Shown here piece by piece: positions 26,701 through 37,052 of a stretch of 64,000 bases of DNA. The first letter of the stretch is position 1. Each line of letters starts with the position of its first letter. Origin of the DNA: Synaphobranchus kaupii (lineage: Eukaryota > Chordata > Actinopteri > Anguilliformes > Synaphobranchidae). A model generated the notes under the pieces. The model saw nothing but the letters and a program-made list of their open reading frames with translations, was not told the DNA's origin and made no database searches. Made by a program: the position numbers and the translations under genes. The stretch is taken from positions 22,202,701 through 22,266,700 of the forward strand of contig CM056376.1 of assembly GCA_029718625.1 (NCBI GenBank). Reading direction: 5' to 3'.

Positions 26701-29700
26701 GTTCAACGGTGTTGTGCACGGTCCCTGACCTTTAAATGTATCAATGTTGTTATTGTGTATTTTATGTTGTTTAGTGGTAACTATGGCAACTCTGCTGAAC
26801 ATCCAGAACCTGATGGGAGAACATTTCTGAGTTTGGAGGAGTGTCACGTAGTCTAATGCGTCAGACGCAGTGAAATGTGGTGTGAGAGAGGAAATGACAT
26901 TGGCTAACTGCACTTGTTTATTTCTTGATCAGGCCACACCTGTGGCTAGAAAATGCACATATATGGCAGTGGTACAGTGTTAGCTTTGATAATGAAACTG
27001 TAGATAGGGAGGACTAAAAATTGAGACATGGGCCTTAAGGATAGAAGCTTTTCCTTTGGACTTGAATATTGTGACACGAAGGTAAATTCTGTATACTGTA
27101 TGCTGTATAGTCTATACATCTTTACAATAATGTCTTTTAACATGGAGAATTTCTCTTATGAGAAAAAGGCACAGTTGATGGACTAAATAGGGAATCAGGC
27201 TTAAATATTTTGACTGTGCAGATGCATTCTGTTTAAAAGTAAACGTATAGTTTAATATGTAATACTACAAAGTGCACTTATTTACTTTTTATTTAGCACA
27301 AGTCAAATTTGAAGCCTTCAGAAGTAGAAACCTTTCTTAGAAATCAAAATCATGAAATTTGTGGAAATACTTACAATACTGTGCCTATTTAAGCCTTTGA
27401 AATAAGATCACATTGCATATATTTAATGACTAACTACCTTATATTAATTAACCTTTGTAGCAATAACACAGAGGTTTGCCGCTTTCATTTCTTCTGATAA
27501 CACCCTGGTTTCTTAACCATAACATTCTTATTTTAGACCTGCTTGCTGTCTTCAGTGGGGCTGGACATGTTAATAATTGCCTTCAATATACATTTAGAAA
27601 TCACCTCTGTCTGTGCAGTGTGAACTTGTTTGGATGAATCTGAATGGTGTGATTGGGCTTGAAATTCCATTGGCTCAAGCACTCAAACGTGCTGGAAAGA
27701 CGTCTGGAAAGTATGACGTCTGCCGTCAGCCGACCTACAAAGTCCAGGAAACTCCCTCGCTGTTGCAACACATGGCCCTTTTCCAGAGAATGCCATTGGA
27801 GGCATGGCAGTAAATGTTCTAAGTCATATTTGGAACACTTAAGCTGAGAAATAAATCATAGTCAAAGCTTGTTCTATTCTGAAATATGTTCTGTGGGTGA
27901 GGTATGGTATTCGTACTATCGTTTTAGCAACTGTGGCACCAAACACCAGCAGGTGCCCTTCGTTATAGTTGGTCTCCATCTTTTTACAAATTTTTTATTT
28001 TTTTATTTTTTTGCGGTTTGCTTTCTAGCAGATCTTTACATCAGATGTTTCAAGTTAAGTATCAGGCTAAGGGTTGTGATTGTAAGTACACTGCTTGTCA
28101 TGAGAATGCTTTAGCTCCGTCCGTGTGCTTATAATTGAGGTTGAATTTGTTCTGTCCTAGGTTCTCTTTTTCATCTGCTCCTTCACCCTTGTGGTGGCCG
28201 TGAATTCAAGTGTGGGAAATCCAAGCTCTATAGACAGGAACAGGCTAACCCGGGAGATATCTTGCAGAGAGAATCTGGAGTACCCACACAAGAGCTTCTG
28301 CTGCTTAAACTGTCCTGCTGGTAAGAAAATGATGCTCTGCCTCGCCCCACGAATATGTGTAGTTCCCTTCGTTGACGCAAGCAGAATTTGAACATGTTAT
28401 TTACGGCCTGATTTCTTGGATCTCATATAATGTATTTGGGCTACTGTCTTAAGAAAGACATGACGAGACTGATGATAAAATTATGTATTTTAATAGAGAA
28501 TTCTGAAGCAATGTTTTTATTTTTTGTCAGGTCAGTATGTTAAAAAGGCATGTGAAGGAGCTGGAGAGATGGGGAGGTGTGAACGCTGTGAATATGGCAC
28601 ATTCACAGAGCATTCGAATGGACTGGTGCAGTGTCTTCCCTGTACAAAGTGTCGTGGAGGTAATCCCCTGAATGAATGAATGAATGAATGAATGAACACA
28701 TATACCATAACCCTGGCAAATAATAAGATGCCACACCACAGGAAACGTCATCTTATCTTGTGGGGAACATTGCAATGTGAGATTGGGAAGTAAAAAAAAT
28801 AAATTAAAGTATGATTAAAAGACATACACACTTGCAACATTTTGGCATGCAGGTTTTCAGTTATATTTAGTTATAGCAGTGATTGTTAATACACATTTGT
28901 TTGAATACTTTGAGTGTCAAACTCCTTGGATTCATCTCGGCCCATGTACACAACAGACATGCAATGCCTACGGTTCTGTGAGGAACTGAGAGTGCAGTGT
29001 CAACATTGCCTGCATTGGTACTACAGTGTGAAAACTCATACCTTACCTTGGTGCAGTGTGTTTCATTACATTTTAGGGGAAATGGGAAAAATTATTTCTA
29101 TCGTAAATATGATGTGAACCAATTCTTTAATTTTCCTGGTCAAAAAAGCATTATGTTTAGCCACATTCCGAGGGCACCAGTAACCATAATTCAATTGGTG
29201 TGAATTGACTACCAGTAGCTTCTGCATCTTAATATTAACGTCAATACTGCAAATTGGTCTTGAGACAAATGATACAGATAATCAAGGCTAAACTAATCCT
29301 AAATGCTAAATATTACAGGTGCAGCTCTTTCCAAAACACACACACACACACACACACACAAAAAACAAATGACAAAAGTTGTCATTATCAAAAGTTTCAA
29401 CTTGTGGTGTCAATAACTCTGTAGTTAATTGTTTTCAACAATCTTAACAGGTTGTTTCTAGGGATAAATAATTGTCTTTAAGAGGTCCTAACCTTGGTAT
29501 CTGCACTACGATTTAATTATACTTAATTCTCAGCATCTCGCCATAATGACCTCTCTAGATCACTGGTGTGTTGGAATGCACATTGATTCCACTGCCGGAA
29601 GACAGACCATGTGTTTGTACTCTCCACAGACCAGGAGATTACAGAATCTTGCACCAGCACCAAGGACACGGAGTGCCAGTGTAAAGCACACAGGTTCTGT

Positions 29701-32537
29701 GTGCCTGAACAAGCCTGTGAAGTTTGCAAGAAGTGCACTAAGTAAGTAATAAAGTACCCTGATTGTCTACCGAAATAACCCTTTACTGTTGTCTACCTCA
29801 CAAAAACAGCGTGGGTTCATTTATATGTATATTTTGAAATACTGTAAATAAAACACTTTAAATGCTCGTTTATATGTTTTAGCGGTTTATTTTTGTACCC
29901 CTTTTATGTGTTCTGTGAACACATATCTGCAAAAGGACGTGCCAAGGGCAAAACTGGATTGTGCTTTTTAAGCACTTCTTTCTCTTTGTTATGGTTCATG
30001 GGTGAACCCAATTGAAAATGCAATCAAGGTTTTCTTGTGTTTAGGCTAAGCGTGAGTATGCCCGATAAAGCCGTGACGTTCATTGTGTTCCAGGTGTAAA
30101 GTGGACGAGGAGGTGGTGAAGAACTGCACCACCACGTCCAATTCTGCCTGCAAGAAAAAGCCACCCTCTACCGATCCCATCTCAGGTAGCGCATCTACAG
30201 GTACAGCTGATGACTGCTTGCATAATCTGTTGTTTCCTGTCAGAATGATTGCACTGAATTCATACCTTACAAATAAAATCCTACAAAAGGATAACACAGC
30301 TGAACACATCTTCTATAGTTTTTTTTTTTTAATGAGATTGTGGAATATATTCGGGGGGATTCAAGATCCTTCAGCCTAATTTTATGGTCTGTGAACAATT
30401 TCTTGGTTGATTCTGCGGAATGTATGGGATTATCGTCTTGCTGAAATTTGATCCAGATCCATTCAAAAATAAATTATGCTTTTTGGCCACGTACAGCAGT
30501 GGTTGGTTGGAAGAAGGATGCATATCTTGAAAAGAACATCACACATACAGTAAAATATAGTGGGGAATCACGATGTCGAGCAAGTACCAAGACATTTTGG
30601 CGACACACATTATCCCCGGCCACCACGTAGCTCAGACTTGGCTGCCAATGGATCTTTGAGCAAGATTGTGATCCCAAAACTTTAAAATAAAAATGAATGT
30701 TATGCAATGGCCATCTCCTTCCTCAGATCTTCCTCAGATCAGATTGTCCTGATTGAAAATTTGTGTTTTGAATTGCATTACAGTCCAAACGGTTAGGGTT
30801 GCCGGTTAGGGTTGCAGACTGAAGGATTTTTAAAGATACTGTATGGTAAAAGATCCCTACCAACGTGTACACCATAGAAGGCAACTCCGTAGTGCTATCC
30901 ATATCTTTATGTGTTATATGCTAAGGGAGGGTGTACAAATTACTGAAAATGGCAATGTTTCTCTGGGAAATAAAATATTTTTGGGAAGAAAAACTTTTAC
31001 TTGTTAACTTGTTTTACTTTTTTTTCCATACAGCTGTTTACAGCAAATTTTTTATCAAGGGTTCCAATAATCTCTTATTAGTTTTTTCTTATATAATGTA
31101 GGACTATATTGTCATACTTCTGGATTTTGGAATGATTTTGTTTTACTCTTTTATGTTAAGCTCTATATCCAAGTTGTTTTGTTTAGGTCTGTTTTTATTT
31201 CATGCAGTGGCTGCTGCTGTGACCGTGCCTCTTCTGCTTGGCCTGTTTTTCATCGCTTTCTGCTGTTGGAAGAAACGATCATTAAATAAAACAACAGGTA
31301 AGATGGGGAAAAGTCCAAGTTGTTACAATATATGTCTCTTTGACATTATTGAACATTACATGGTCTGTTAGAATGCAGTGTTTCCCCTACCGTTATCTTG
31401 GCCGGGCGGCCCGCCCGGCCAAACTCACGTGCCGCCCGGCTTGAACAAGAGCGAAAATAAATCATTTTAATGAAAAAAATTTTTTTTTATATTATTCTTT
31501 TTTTTTTAATGTAGCTGCAATATTTCCCTTACCGCAGAATGCGGGAATGAACCCTTGCCAAAACAGCTTCGGTTTCCCGTTAGGCCTATTAAAATTTTCA
31601 ATGGCAGCGCTATTATGAGGGTGTAATTATAGTTTCCGCCTCTACGCAAAATGGCGCACTTTCACCGCCCGGCCTGAAAAAAAATCTAGGGGAAACACTG
31701 GAATGTATATGTTAGGCAATTTCAATGTGGAAGCATATATATATATTACATTTAATGTAATGTGTTACATTTTTATTGGGTTTAGACCGATTAAACATTT
31801 CAATGAAGTTGGAATTGAATGCCAAAAGGAATTAGTCAGTTCATAAAACTGTTGTATTTCAACTAAATTATTGTGATTTTGTGACACAACTTTAGGTTTT
31901 TTTCTTTATATTGAACATATTGTAGCCATTAGGTAAGTAGTCATTTACAATTATACTGAAAGATACAAATTCTTCTCAGAGTTGGTAAATACATATTTGC
32001 TTATATACAATTAAATTGGAACAAACCATGTAAATTACATGGATCCCATTAAAATTCGCCCTCCATATAAATTCCATTAATTCAATTCCTTTTTCAGATC
32101 AATTCTCCAAATTCAGTTCCAGTTAAATTTTTAGTAAATCTCTATTCCAGCTTTCCCTTAATTCAATTAAATTTCACACCTATATCCCATTAATTCTGTC
32201 GCATTCCTAAATCCATGCATTATTTTAATTATAGGGAAACTAACTTTTGGAATCAATTAAAATTCCAGTGCTAAATTGTATGGGCAACAAAGTGTTTCAT
32301 AATTTTTTTTCTTTTAAAATCTTTAGACAAGAAAATGAATTCATATCATTTTGAAAACACTGTTGCACAGAAAAATAAGTAATGTTTTTTGGATTTAATG
32401 TTGCTGGCAGTAGACTATACACAGTTTTACTTTTCAAGGTCATTTCACGTGCTTAACAGGGTTAGCCTCATTTCCAGAAATTCTGTTCCATTTCAAATAA
32501 CTTTAAAATAACTTTTACATTATAAAAAAAAATAAAA

Positions 32538-32569
<32 letters not shown>

Positions 32570-35500
32570 AACAAGATATCTTTATTCCAATTTAATCCCA
32601 GTTTAAAAAAAAAAAGAAGATTCCAATTGTACTCATAATCAAAATGTGTAAATTAAATTCTGATTAAGTTACTTCCATTTCCATTATTGTATTTCAATAC
32701 AATGACTATCTGGTAATATGTGTACTCTCTTGCACTTGTAACAGTGATCTGCAGCAACCTTGGTGAAGACGTAAAGATCAATGTGGTATGTTTTCTGGAC
32801 TCTTTCCATTCCATAACTGAAATATTCACCAAAATAGTAAGATGCAAAGAACAATAAACATTTTTGCGAGTTTGCAAGTAGTTTTTCCTTATTAGAACAT
32901 AGAGTAGACATAGTTGTGTAATATCTAGGTCTACAGTGATTCTTGTTATCATTCGCTTGCAAAAGTACTAAATTACAAGATGTTATGTATACTCCCAAGT
33001 CAAAAAAATATATTAAGTATATTTTCTGTAAATGTACTTTGTATACTTTAGTATACTTTTAAGTGTTAAGAAGTAAATCTACAGTTGTGTTAAATTGAAA
33101 CCAGTAATATACAGTGCTGCAATTAACATGTGCTTAAGGGTATAGAAAATACAGTTTATTTTTCGTAAGTATGATTAAAGTACATAAGAAGTCTATAGAT
33201 AATATATTGAATAATGTACTTTAAGTATATGGAATAATGTACTGTAAGTATATGAGTACTTATATACTTTTTACTTAGTGTATTAAAAGTTGTATTTAAG
33301 ATATGCTTAAATATATTGAAATTATACTTTAAATGTATTTTTTCTTACTTTTGGCTGTCAAAATGGTACACTATTTTTCAAGCATATTTTAAGTATCGCA
33401 AATGTGCTTGTAATTTTTTTTCTATTAGTATCTTATAAATACAATTTGAATATGTTGTAACGGCAGGGATCTGGCGAGGCTTGAACACGGGTCTCTAGGG
33501 GGTAGAGGTGGCTGTGCTAACCAATGCACTAAGATTAATTCACTTTTAGCTGAGCTGTTAGGCAGCATCTGGAGTGGATCACTACAATATGTAAAAAGTA
33601 CAGGGGGTCCTCACTATATGTCGCAATCATGTTCCAAAAAACAATGGCATTGCATGAAACTACATATAGAGGGGAATTTTTGTTCTATAATAATATACAG
33701 TGCCCTCCACTATTGAGAAAATTTCAACCTTTAATTCAAGTAAATTTATTATGAGAAAAAAAAATCCCTCGTCAAGAAATTATTTTTAACAAAACCATGT
33801 GTGCCACAATTATTGGCACCCCTGCATTTATATATAGAATAAAGTAATCATTTTTAATATTTGGTCGCATATCCTTTGCATGCCATGACTTCCTGATGTC
33901 TGTGACCCAACGACATCAAAAGACTCCTAATATCTTATTTTCTGGTACTCTTACAAGTGATACTATAACGTCTCTGCATTTGAATGGATCTCTATGGGAA
34001 TTGGGGGGTGGGACTAGATTTAGCTGAGAGTTCAATAGGAAAATTTGTCAGGAGAAACAAGTCTTAAAGTGATCCATCCATATCTACTGCATATCTGGCA
34101 GCAGAGTGATGGTTTGAGGCTCATTTGATACCTCAGACCCTTGATGACTTACAGCTATTTTACCATCCATGTATTCCATACTGTTCCAGCATAATTTACA
34201 GCTAAATTTAGTCCCACCCCCCAATTCCCATAGAGATCCATTCAAATGCAGAGATGTTATAGTATCGCTTGTAAGAGTACCAGAAAATAAGATATTAGGA
34301 GTCTTTTGATGTCGTTGGGTTACAAATTTTTTGACACATGAAACAACAATACGTAATTATTCTTTAAAGGCTTTCTCTCTCTACATATTTTTACGGTCTT
34401 ACCTTGATGCATAACACAACAATAAATTCTTAATCACTTCTTAATATTTTACTAAAACAAAGCTTAAGTTAAGTAAAATATTTTACACATTAAGCATATT
34501 TAGAAATATACCCAGATCAGTACACTTTTAATAAGTATACTAAAGTACAGCTTAACGTAAGTACAAGTTTGAGTATACTTTTCAGAAATGCAGTACAATA
34601 ACACATAAAATATACTGGGTGAAAGTAAATCTTTAAAAAGTAGCACTAGACTTCAACTTTAAAGTAGCGCGGGCATTAACACACTTTTAAAAATAAGTGT
34701 GTTAATAATAAAAAAATATTTAAGCACATTAAGAAATATACTCAAAAGTTTACATTTACATTAGTCATTTAGCAGATGCTTTTATCCAAAGTGACATACA
34801 ATAAGTGCATACAGAAAGGTCATCGAAGTAACTCCAGAACAGATAAGACGAAGCACATCCTACACATAACGTAGCAGCTATCCCTAGTAATGAACATACT
34901 GAAAGTATAAAAGTAGTACACTTTTAATAATACTAGAGTACAACTTAAGTTTGGTAAACATTTTTGTATACTTTTTATAAGTACCAAAAAATACATTGCA
35001 AGTATACTCTCAGAAAAGGATATTTGGGTAGAAATATACTTGTACAAACTTAACAGTTTATATACTAAAAATATACTTTCAGTATGGGAAACAAATATAC
35101 AAATTTTTGATTTGAGCTGTACATGTCTGTTGGAACTGCAGCCCAGTGGCAGCTTTTAAATGAAACCTGTCAACTCCCAACTGCCCTTTAACAGGTGCTT
35201 TTGTCCAGAGCGACTGGCAAAGTAAATGATTCATATGTGACTAACAGTGGCTTTTAAATCTGTCAGCTGTCGAATTTAGGCGCCATTAGTAAGTTACAAG
35301 AAAAGGGTTGGGGGGAGGGCACTAGAAAGGAATGGTTTATGATTGGACGGTATTTTTGACTTGCGTCTCCCAGGATGATGGTTGCGAGAGAACAATGGAG
35401 GAGAAGCAGAACACACTGAATGCAGGACTGGATGAGCCGGAGCAGGAGGTGCAGCCCTTCCTGCAGGAGATCACGTTGGTGGGTGCCAAGCCTCCCCAAC

Positions 35501-37052
35501 ACGAGGAGGAGGACAGGGGCCTGGGCGACAGCCTCCCCAGCACCACCAACTCTTCCCAAACGAGTCTGAGCCCTCGGCTCACAGCCCTGTCCTCCAACTC
35601 CCCTCACCCCAGTCCCAAGACACAGAGGCAGCCTAGGGTGAGAGCAGCTCACAGGCCACGGCAACTCTCATTTTGTCCGCCGTCTTGAGCCTTCAGCCCT
35701 CCCCTCCCCATAGCGCCGTTAGTGACTATCCCTCATTTCTTTCTTTCCCTAATGGTGTGTGGGTTTGTTGTGACAGCTCTCCCATTTCCTGTCACATCTG
35801 CAAAGGCTCATTCTGAGTTAGTAAATTGAGAACTTGGACTTTGCACAAAATCACCTTGATTGCATTTCCAATCACAGAGGGAGGGAGGGAGGGGCGAAAC
35901 AGCCACTGATCTCTAATGGTCCTTAGAGGCGCGTACAATTTGACGTTGAAACCTTTCTAAAGCAGTGGTGAATTATACTGCGTTGTCTGTAGTGGATAGC
36001 AGAGAGTGTGTTTACTACCAGGCATCATTCAATTTTATTTACTACCTGTGGTGGTAATAAAGAAGCTCTATTATTTAATCGTCCACAATGTAGGCTATTA
36101 TATAAAGAATAAGAATAAAAAGTACAGAGACTGGCAATATCAACTAAAATACTTTGTATACTATTAAATTACCTGTACAAGTGAATTTTCTGTTTTCCAT
36201 GGCACAAATTCATTCTTATAATAAATATGTATATAGTATTTATGTGTCTATATGTACCAGTATGTATATAGTATAATGAAGGTGTTATTGTCCTTCATTA
36301 TCTTGTGTTGTGTTCCATTATTTTACTGTTTAACTGAGTATATTATATTTTTTATATATTGAGTATATTTTGTCTCATCCTATTTTTTTGTGTTTATCTT
36401 TGACAGGAGCATTGTCGAAGACTTATTCCTGTCAATGGTAAGTGAACCACTTCCATAAGATTAGGTTAGGATATTTTGGTTGGGATATCAAATGTGGACT
36501 ACATCTATAGTTTAAATACATCTACATCTATAGTTTAGTACAAAGCTGTTTATAATGTAAAAAAAAGTGTTATTTACAGATATAGAGAAATTTACAGGCT
36601 CTTGGAAAACTCACCATGAGCTTTGTCCTTGAGTACTAAATTCAACAAGGGTAACTTTTCCCCACATAAGATTATAGACTATGGCATATTCTGAAATTGC
36701 AATGTAAGGTGCTTTGACAAAATGGCTGATGTAGTTTGTTTTTTCTTCAGGGGAAGAATCTTTAATGAAAGCGTTCGATATTATTGAGAATCACCTGGCC
36801 AGCAACTGTCGTAAGAAATTCTTCAGAAAAATCGGACTGAGTACCAACGTCATCGAAGATGCAGGTGGTCATTATTCTGGAGATAGAGTGTATACGCTCC
36901 TTAAATCCTGGATGGAAAAGGAAGGCCTGAAAGCTGATATAAATCAGCTCATTCAGGCATTGCTGCAGCTTCATCAAAAGCTGTCCGCCGAAAACATTAT
37001 TCACGAAGTCATTAGTCATGGCTTTTATACATTTGAGGATGAGAGCAGTTGA
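16612..37052 (+). CDS. tnfrsf10b: TRAIL-type death receptor (TNFRSF10 family), spliced
   Basis: Type I membrane receptor expected to bind TRAIL-like ligands and recruit FADD/caspase-8 through its death domain. Coding exons: 16612-16662, 28161-28320, 28531-28659, 29630-29741, 30094-30185 (or to 30200), 31208-31297, 32745-32770, 35374-35637, 36407-36437 and 36751-37052. Exon phases agree throughout and give 401 (or 406) codons, close to human TRAIL receptors. The order is signal peptide (MTILQS + [14 protein letters not shown]), Cys-rich domains (residues ~50-150), membrane segment (~165-185, [13 protein letters not shown]), acidic Ser/Pro linker, and death domain (~305-390). Death-domain spacing ([15 protein letters not shown], then HEVISHGF) resembles TRAIL receptors more than TNFR1 or Fas. 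N-glycosylation sequons NSS and NCT lie in the ectodomain. Exon 1 is the least certain assignment, supported by phase and signal-peptide quality across an ~11.5-kb intron. Confidence 0.75.
17184..17234 (+). pseudogene. Duplicated copy of the death-receptor start exon
   Basis: It carries the same ATG, the same 17 codons (with N7Y and I13V changes) and the same donor GTAAGA as 16612-16662. The bases in front (GGGCCCCAC) contain no AG acceptor, because the duplication breakpoint falls just inside the original exon. It could be used only if transcription started directly upstream. Confidence 0.5.
17761..18700. repeat. Intron 1 repeats, 'GGGCTATGGG' family and GATT-tailed retroelement end
   Basis: Imperfect repeats of TCATCTGGGCTATGGGCTC and GGGCCCCAGTTGGGCTACCC occupy 17790-17965. 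A retroelement-like 3' end follows (AAATGCGCTATATAAATAAA then TGATTGAT units, about 18000-18065). The rest to 18700 is GC-richer sequence without a supported gene. Confidence 0.5.
18695..18990. repeat. Minisatellite followed by CT/CA-rich satellite
   Basis: About five 18-bp units of AATACCTCCAATACCTTC are followed by an irregular array built on CTCTCTCACA up to about 18990. Long open frames here are artefacts of the repeat. Confidence 0.9.
19735..19965. mobile_element. Small hAT-like MITE
   Basis: Ends GGGCCTCATGCATAC and TTATACATGAGGCCCC are inverted repeats of the 'GGGCCTCAT' class also seen at 40370-40888. The interior is partly palindromic (CGTACGCC, CATACGTAC). No coding capacity. Confidence 0.6.
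20303..20844 (-). mobile_element. Internally deleted Tc1/mariner element
   Basis: Flanked by TA on both sides. The inverted ends are CACTGCCTGGCC and GGCCAGTCAGTG with a matching AAAGTTGCAC/GTGCAACGGCAACTTT inner part. The 542-bp length is about a third of an autonomous element. It keeps only the C-terminal half of the transposase on the minus strand, including [27 protein letters not shown] (second catalytic Asp region) and [15 protein letters not shown] (catalytic Glu), broken by a frameshift near 20560-20580. Confidence 0.85.
21330..21605. mobile_element. hAT-type repeat fragment
   Basis: CTCCGGTCCTGGAGGAGAG, GTTCCAACCAATTACC and a distal TTGGCACAAAATGCTG resemble the non-autonomous hAT repeats elsewhere in the window. 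Clean termini are missing. Confidence 0.4.
21988..22286. mobile_element. Non-autonomous hAT element, old
   Basis: Ends CAGGGGTGGGCAA and TTGCCCACCTCTG are inverted repeats. The flanking 8-mers no longer match, so the insertion is old or the target duplication has decayed. Confidence 0.65.
22707..25271. mobile_element. 2.6-kb hAT-type element without transposase
   Basis: Ends CAGGGCTCGAA and TTCGAGCCCTG are exact complements. Inside the left end are repeats of TTAGGAGCACCAGCAAAAAT type, mirrored near the right end by GGTCGCACCAGAACAATT and related motifs. A clean 8-bp target duplication is not evident. The middle contains a LINE 3' end at about 23384-23635. No transposase frame remains. Confidence 0.55.
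23384..23635 (+). mobile_element. LINE 3' end inside the hAT-type element
   Basis: GC-poor 3' UTR text (ATTTGCACTATGTATTACTG, then ACAATGGCAATAAACAAA) ends in repeated TTTCTGATTCTGA units. This is the usual signature of a 5'-truncated fish LINE. No coding part is left. Confidence 0.55.
25272..28160. other. Intron 1 remainder, nothing recognised
   Basis: AT-rich intronic DNA. A tRNA-like scrap lies near 26145-26215 and poly(A)/poly(T) runs near 25983 and 26070. Short open frames such as 27613-27813 show no known domain. Confidence 0.4.
28161..28320 (+). CDS. tnfrsf10b: Death receptor exon: signal peptide core and first Cys-rich domain
   Basis: Acceptor TTCTGTCCTAG, donor GCTG|GTAAGA, phase 0 in and 1 out. 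It begins with the hydrophobic [14 protein letters not shown], then an NSS sequon, then [20 protein letters not shown], the start of CRD1. Confidence 0.85.
28531..28659 (+). CDS. tnfrsf10b: Death receptor exon: CRD1/CRD2
   Basis: Acceptor TTTTTTGTCAG, donor GGAG|GTAATC, phase 1 in and 1 out. It encodes [33 protein letters not shown] and LPCTKCRG, with TNFR-type cysteine spacing. Confidence 0.9.
29630..29741 (+). CDS. tnfrsf10b: Death receptor exon: CRD2/CRD3
   Basis: Acceptor TACTCTCCACAG, donor CTAA|GTAAGT, phase 1 in and 2 out. It encodes [18 protein letters not shown] followed by [15 protein letters not shown]. Confidence 0.9.
30094..30200 (+). CDS. tnfrsf10b: Death receptor exon: end of ectodomain, two possible donors
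   Basis: Acceptor GTGTTCCAG. It encodes [20 protein letters not shown] and a Lys/Pro-rich stalk. Two donors lie 15 nt apart, TCAG|GTAGCG (after 30185) and ACAG|GTACAG (after 30200). Both leave phase 1, so the longer form only adds five stalk residues. Confidence 0.85.
31208..31297 (+). CDS. tnfrsf10b: Death receptor exon: transmembrane segment
   Basis: Acceptor TTTCATGCAG, donor ACAG|GTAAGA, phase 1 to 1. It encodes [20 protein letters not shown] followed by the basic stop-transfer WKKRSLNK. Confidence 0.9.
31376..31699. mobile_element. Non-autonomous hAT element in the intron
   Basis: Inverted ends CAGTGTTTCCCCTA and TAGGGGAAACACTG, with GCCCGGCC-rich inner flanks at both sides. The flanks share GAATG but no clean 8-bp duplication. 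Confidence 0.75.
31700..33000. other. AT-rich intron
   Basis: It contains degenerate AATTCCATTAATTC-type repeats (32040-32290) and a (TA)n run (32537-32570). The only coding candidate is the microexon at 32745-32770. Confidence 0.4.
32745..32770 (+). CDS. tnfrsf10b: Death receptor 26-nt microexon (predicted)
   Basis: Acceptor CTTGCACTTGTAACAG and donor GAC|GTAAAG. The membrane exon leaves phase 1 and the linker exon starts in phase 0, so an exon of length 3n+2 is needed between them. This 26-nt segment fits and adds VICSNLGED with no stop. It was found by phase logic, not by homology, so it remains a prediction. Confidence 0.5.
33465..33560 (-). repeat. tRNA-like SINE piece
   Basis: The minus strand reads TTAGTGCATTGGTTAGCACAG, then GAGACCCGTGTTCAAGCC, resembling A and B boxes of a tRNA-derived repeat. 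Confidence 0.45.
33702..33904. mobile_element. Tc1/mariner end fragment
   Basis: TA followed by CAGTGCCCTCCACTATTG and, inside, ACAATTATTGGCACCCC matches the terminus of the Tc1 element at 53779-55640. Only one end remains; it runs directly into the palindromic MITE. Confidence 0.6.
33905..34320. mobile_element. Palindromic MITE, copy 1
   Basis: Over 100 bp of inverted repeat: ACCCAACGACATCAAAAGAC at the left and its complement at the right (34301-34320). CTCCTAATATCTTATTTTCT and TCTATGGGAATTGGGGGGTG lie within the arms. A related, rearranged copy is at 45146-45490. Confidence 0.75.
34750..34900 (-). mobile_element. L2-type LINE tail fragment, reversed
   Basis: TTTACATTACATT-like tail, then TAGCAGATGCTTTTATCC, is the complement of the L2 3' end at 14660-14720. 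The following GTAGCAGCTATCCCTAGTAA matches upstream LINE sequence at about 14575-14600. Confidence 0.7.
35374..35637 (+). CDS. tnfrsf10b: Death receptor exon: cytoplasmic linker
   Basis: Acceptor TTGCGTCTCCCAG, donor CCTAGG|GTGAGA, phase 0 to 0 (88 codons). It begins [18 protein letters not shown], is acidic at first, then rich in Ser/Pro/Thr. It connects the membrane to the death domain. Confidence 0.8.
36407..36437 (+). CDS. tnfrsf10b: Death receptor exon: 31-nt linker
   Basis: Acceptor TTATCTTTGACAG, donor AATG|GTAAGT, phase 0 to 1. It encodes [10 protein letters not shown] plus one base. It makes the phase match between the linker and death-domain exons. Confidence 0.75.
36751..37052 (+). 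CDS. tnfrsf10b: Death receptor terminal exon: death domain
   Basis: Acceptor TTTTTTCTTCAG, stop TGA at 37050-37052. It carries the six-helix death-domain pattern: [16 protein letters not shown], then [15 protein letters not shown] with the conserved Trp, then [15 protein letters not shown], then [13 protein letters not shown]. The spacing matches TRAIL receptor death domains. Confidence 0.93.

Larger units (their letters stand above)
33001..35095. repeat. AAGTATAC-rich repeat block with inserted elements
   Basis: Flanks 33001-33450 and 34440-35095 are packed with AGTATACTTTTAA-type words in both orientations. Between them lie a tRNA-like SINE (about 33465-33560), a Tc1 end and a palindromic MITE. 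It probably represents one old AT-rich DNA element split by later insertions. Confidence 0.45.

Noticed and set aside
32330..32381. Candidate receptor exon encoding [18 protein letters not shown]
   Set aside because: It has a fair acceptor and donor and is open in phase, but it ends in phase 2. That would force a stop in the linker exon unless another exon follows. The 26-nt exon at 32745 fits alone.
28161..37052. Assignment as TNFR1 (TNFRSF1A) or Fas
   Set aside because: The CRD1 start resembles TNFR1, but the spacing and text at the end of the death domain (VYTLLKSW through HEVISHGF) fit TRAIL receptors better. The family call is by eye and could be revised by a phylogeny.
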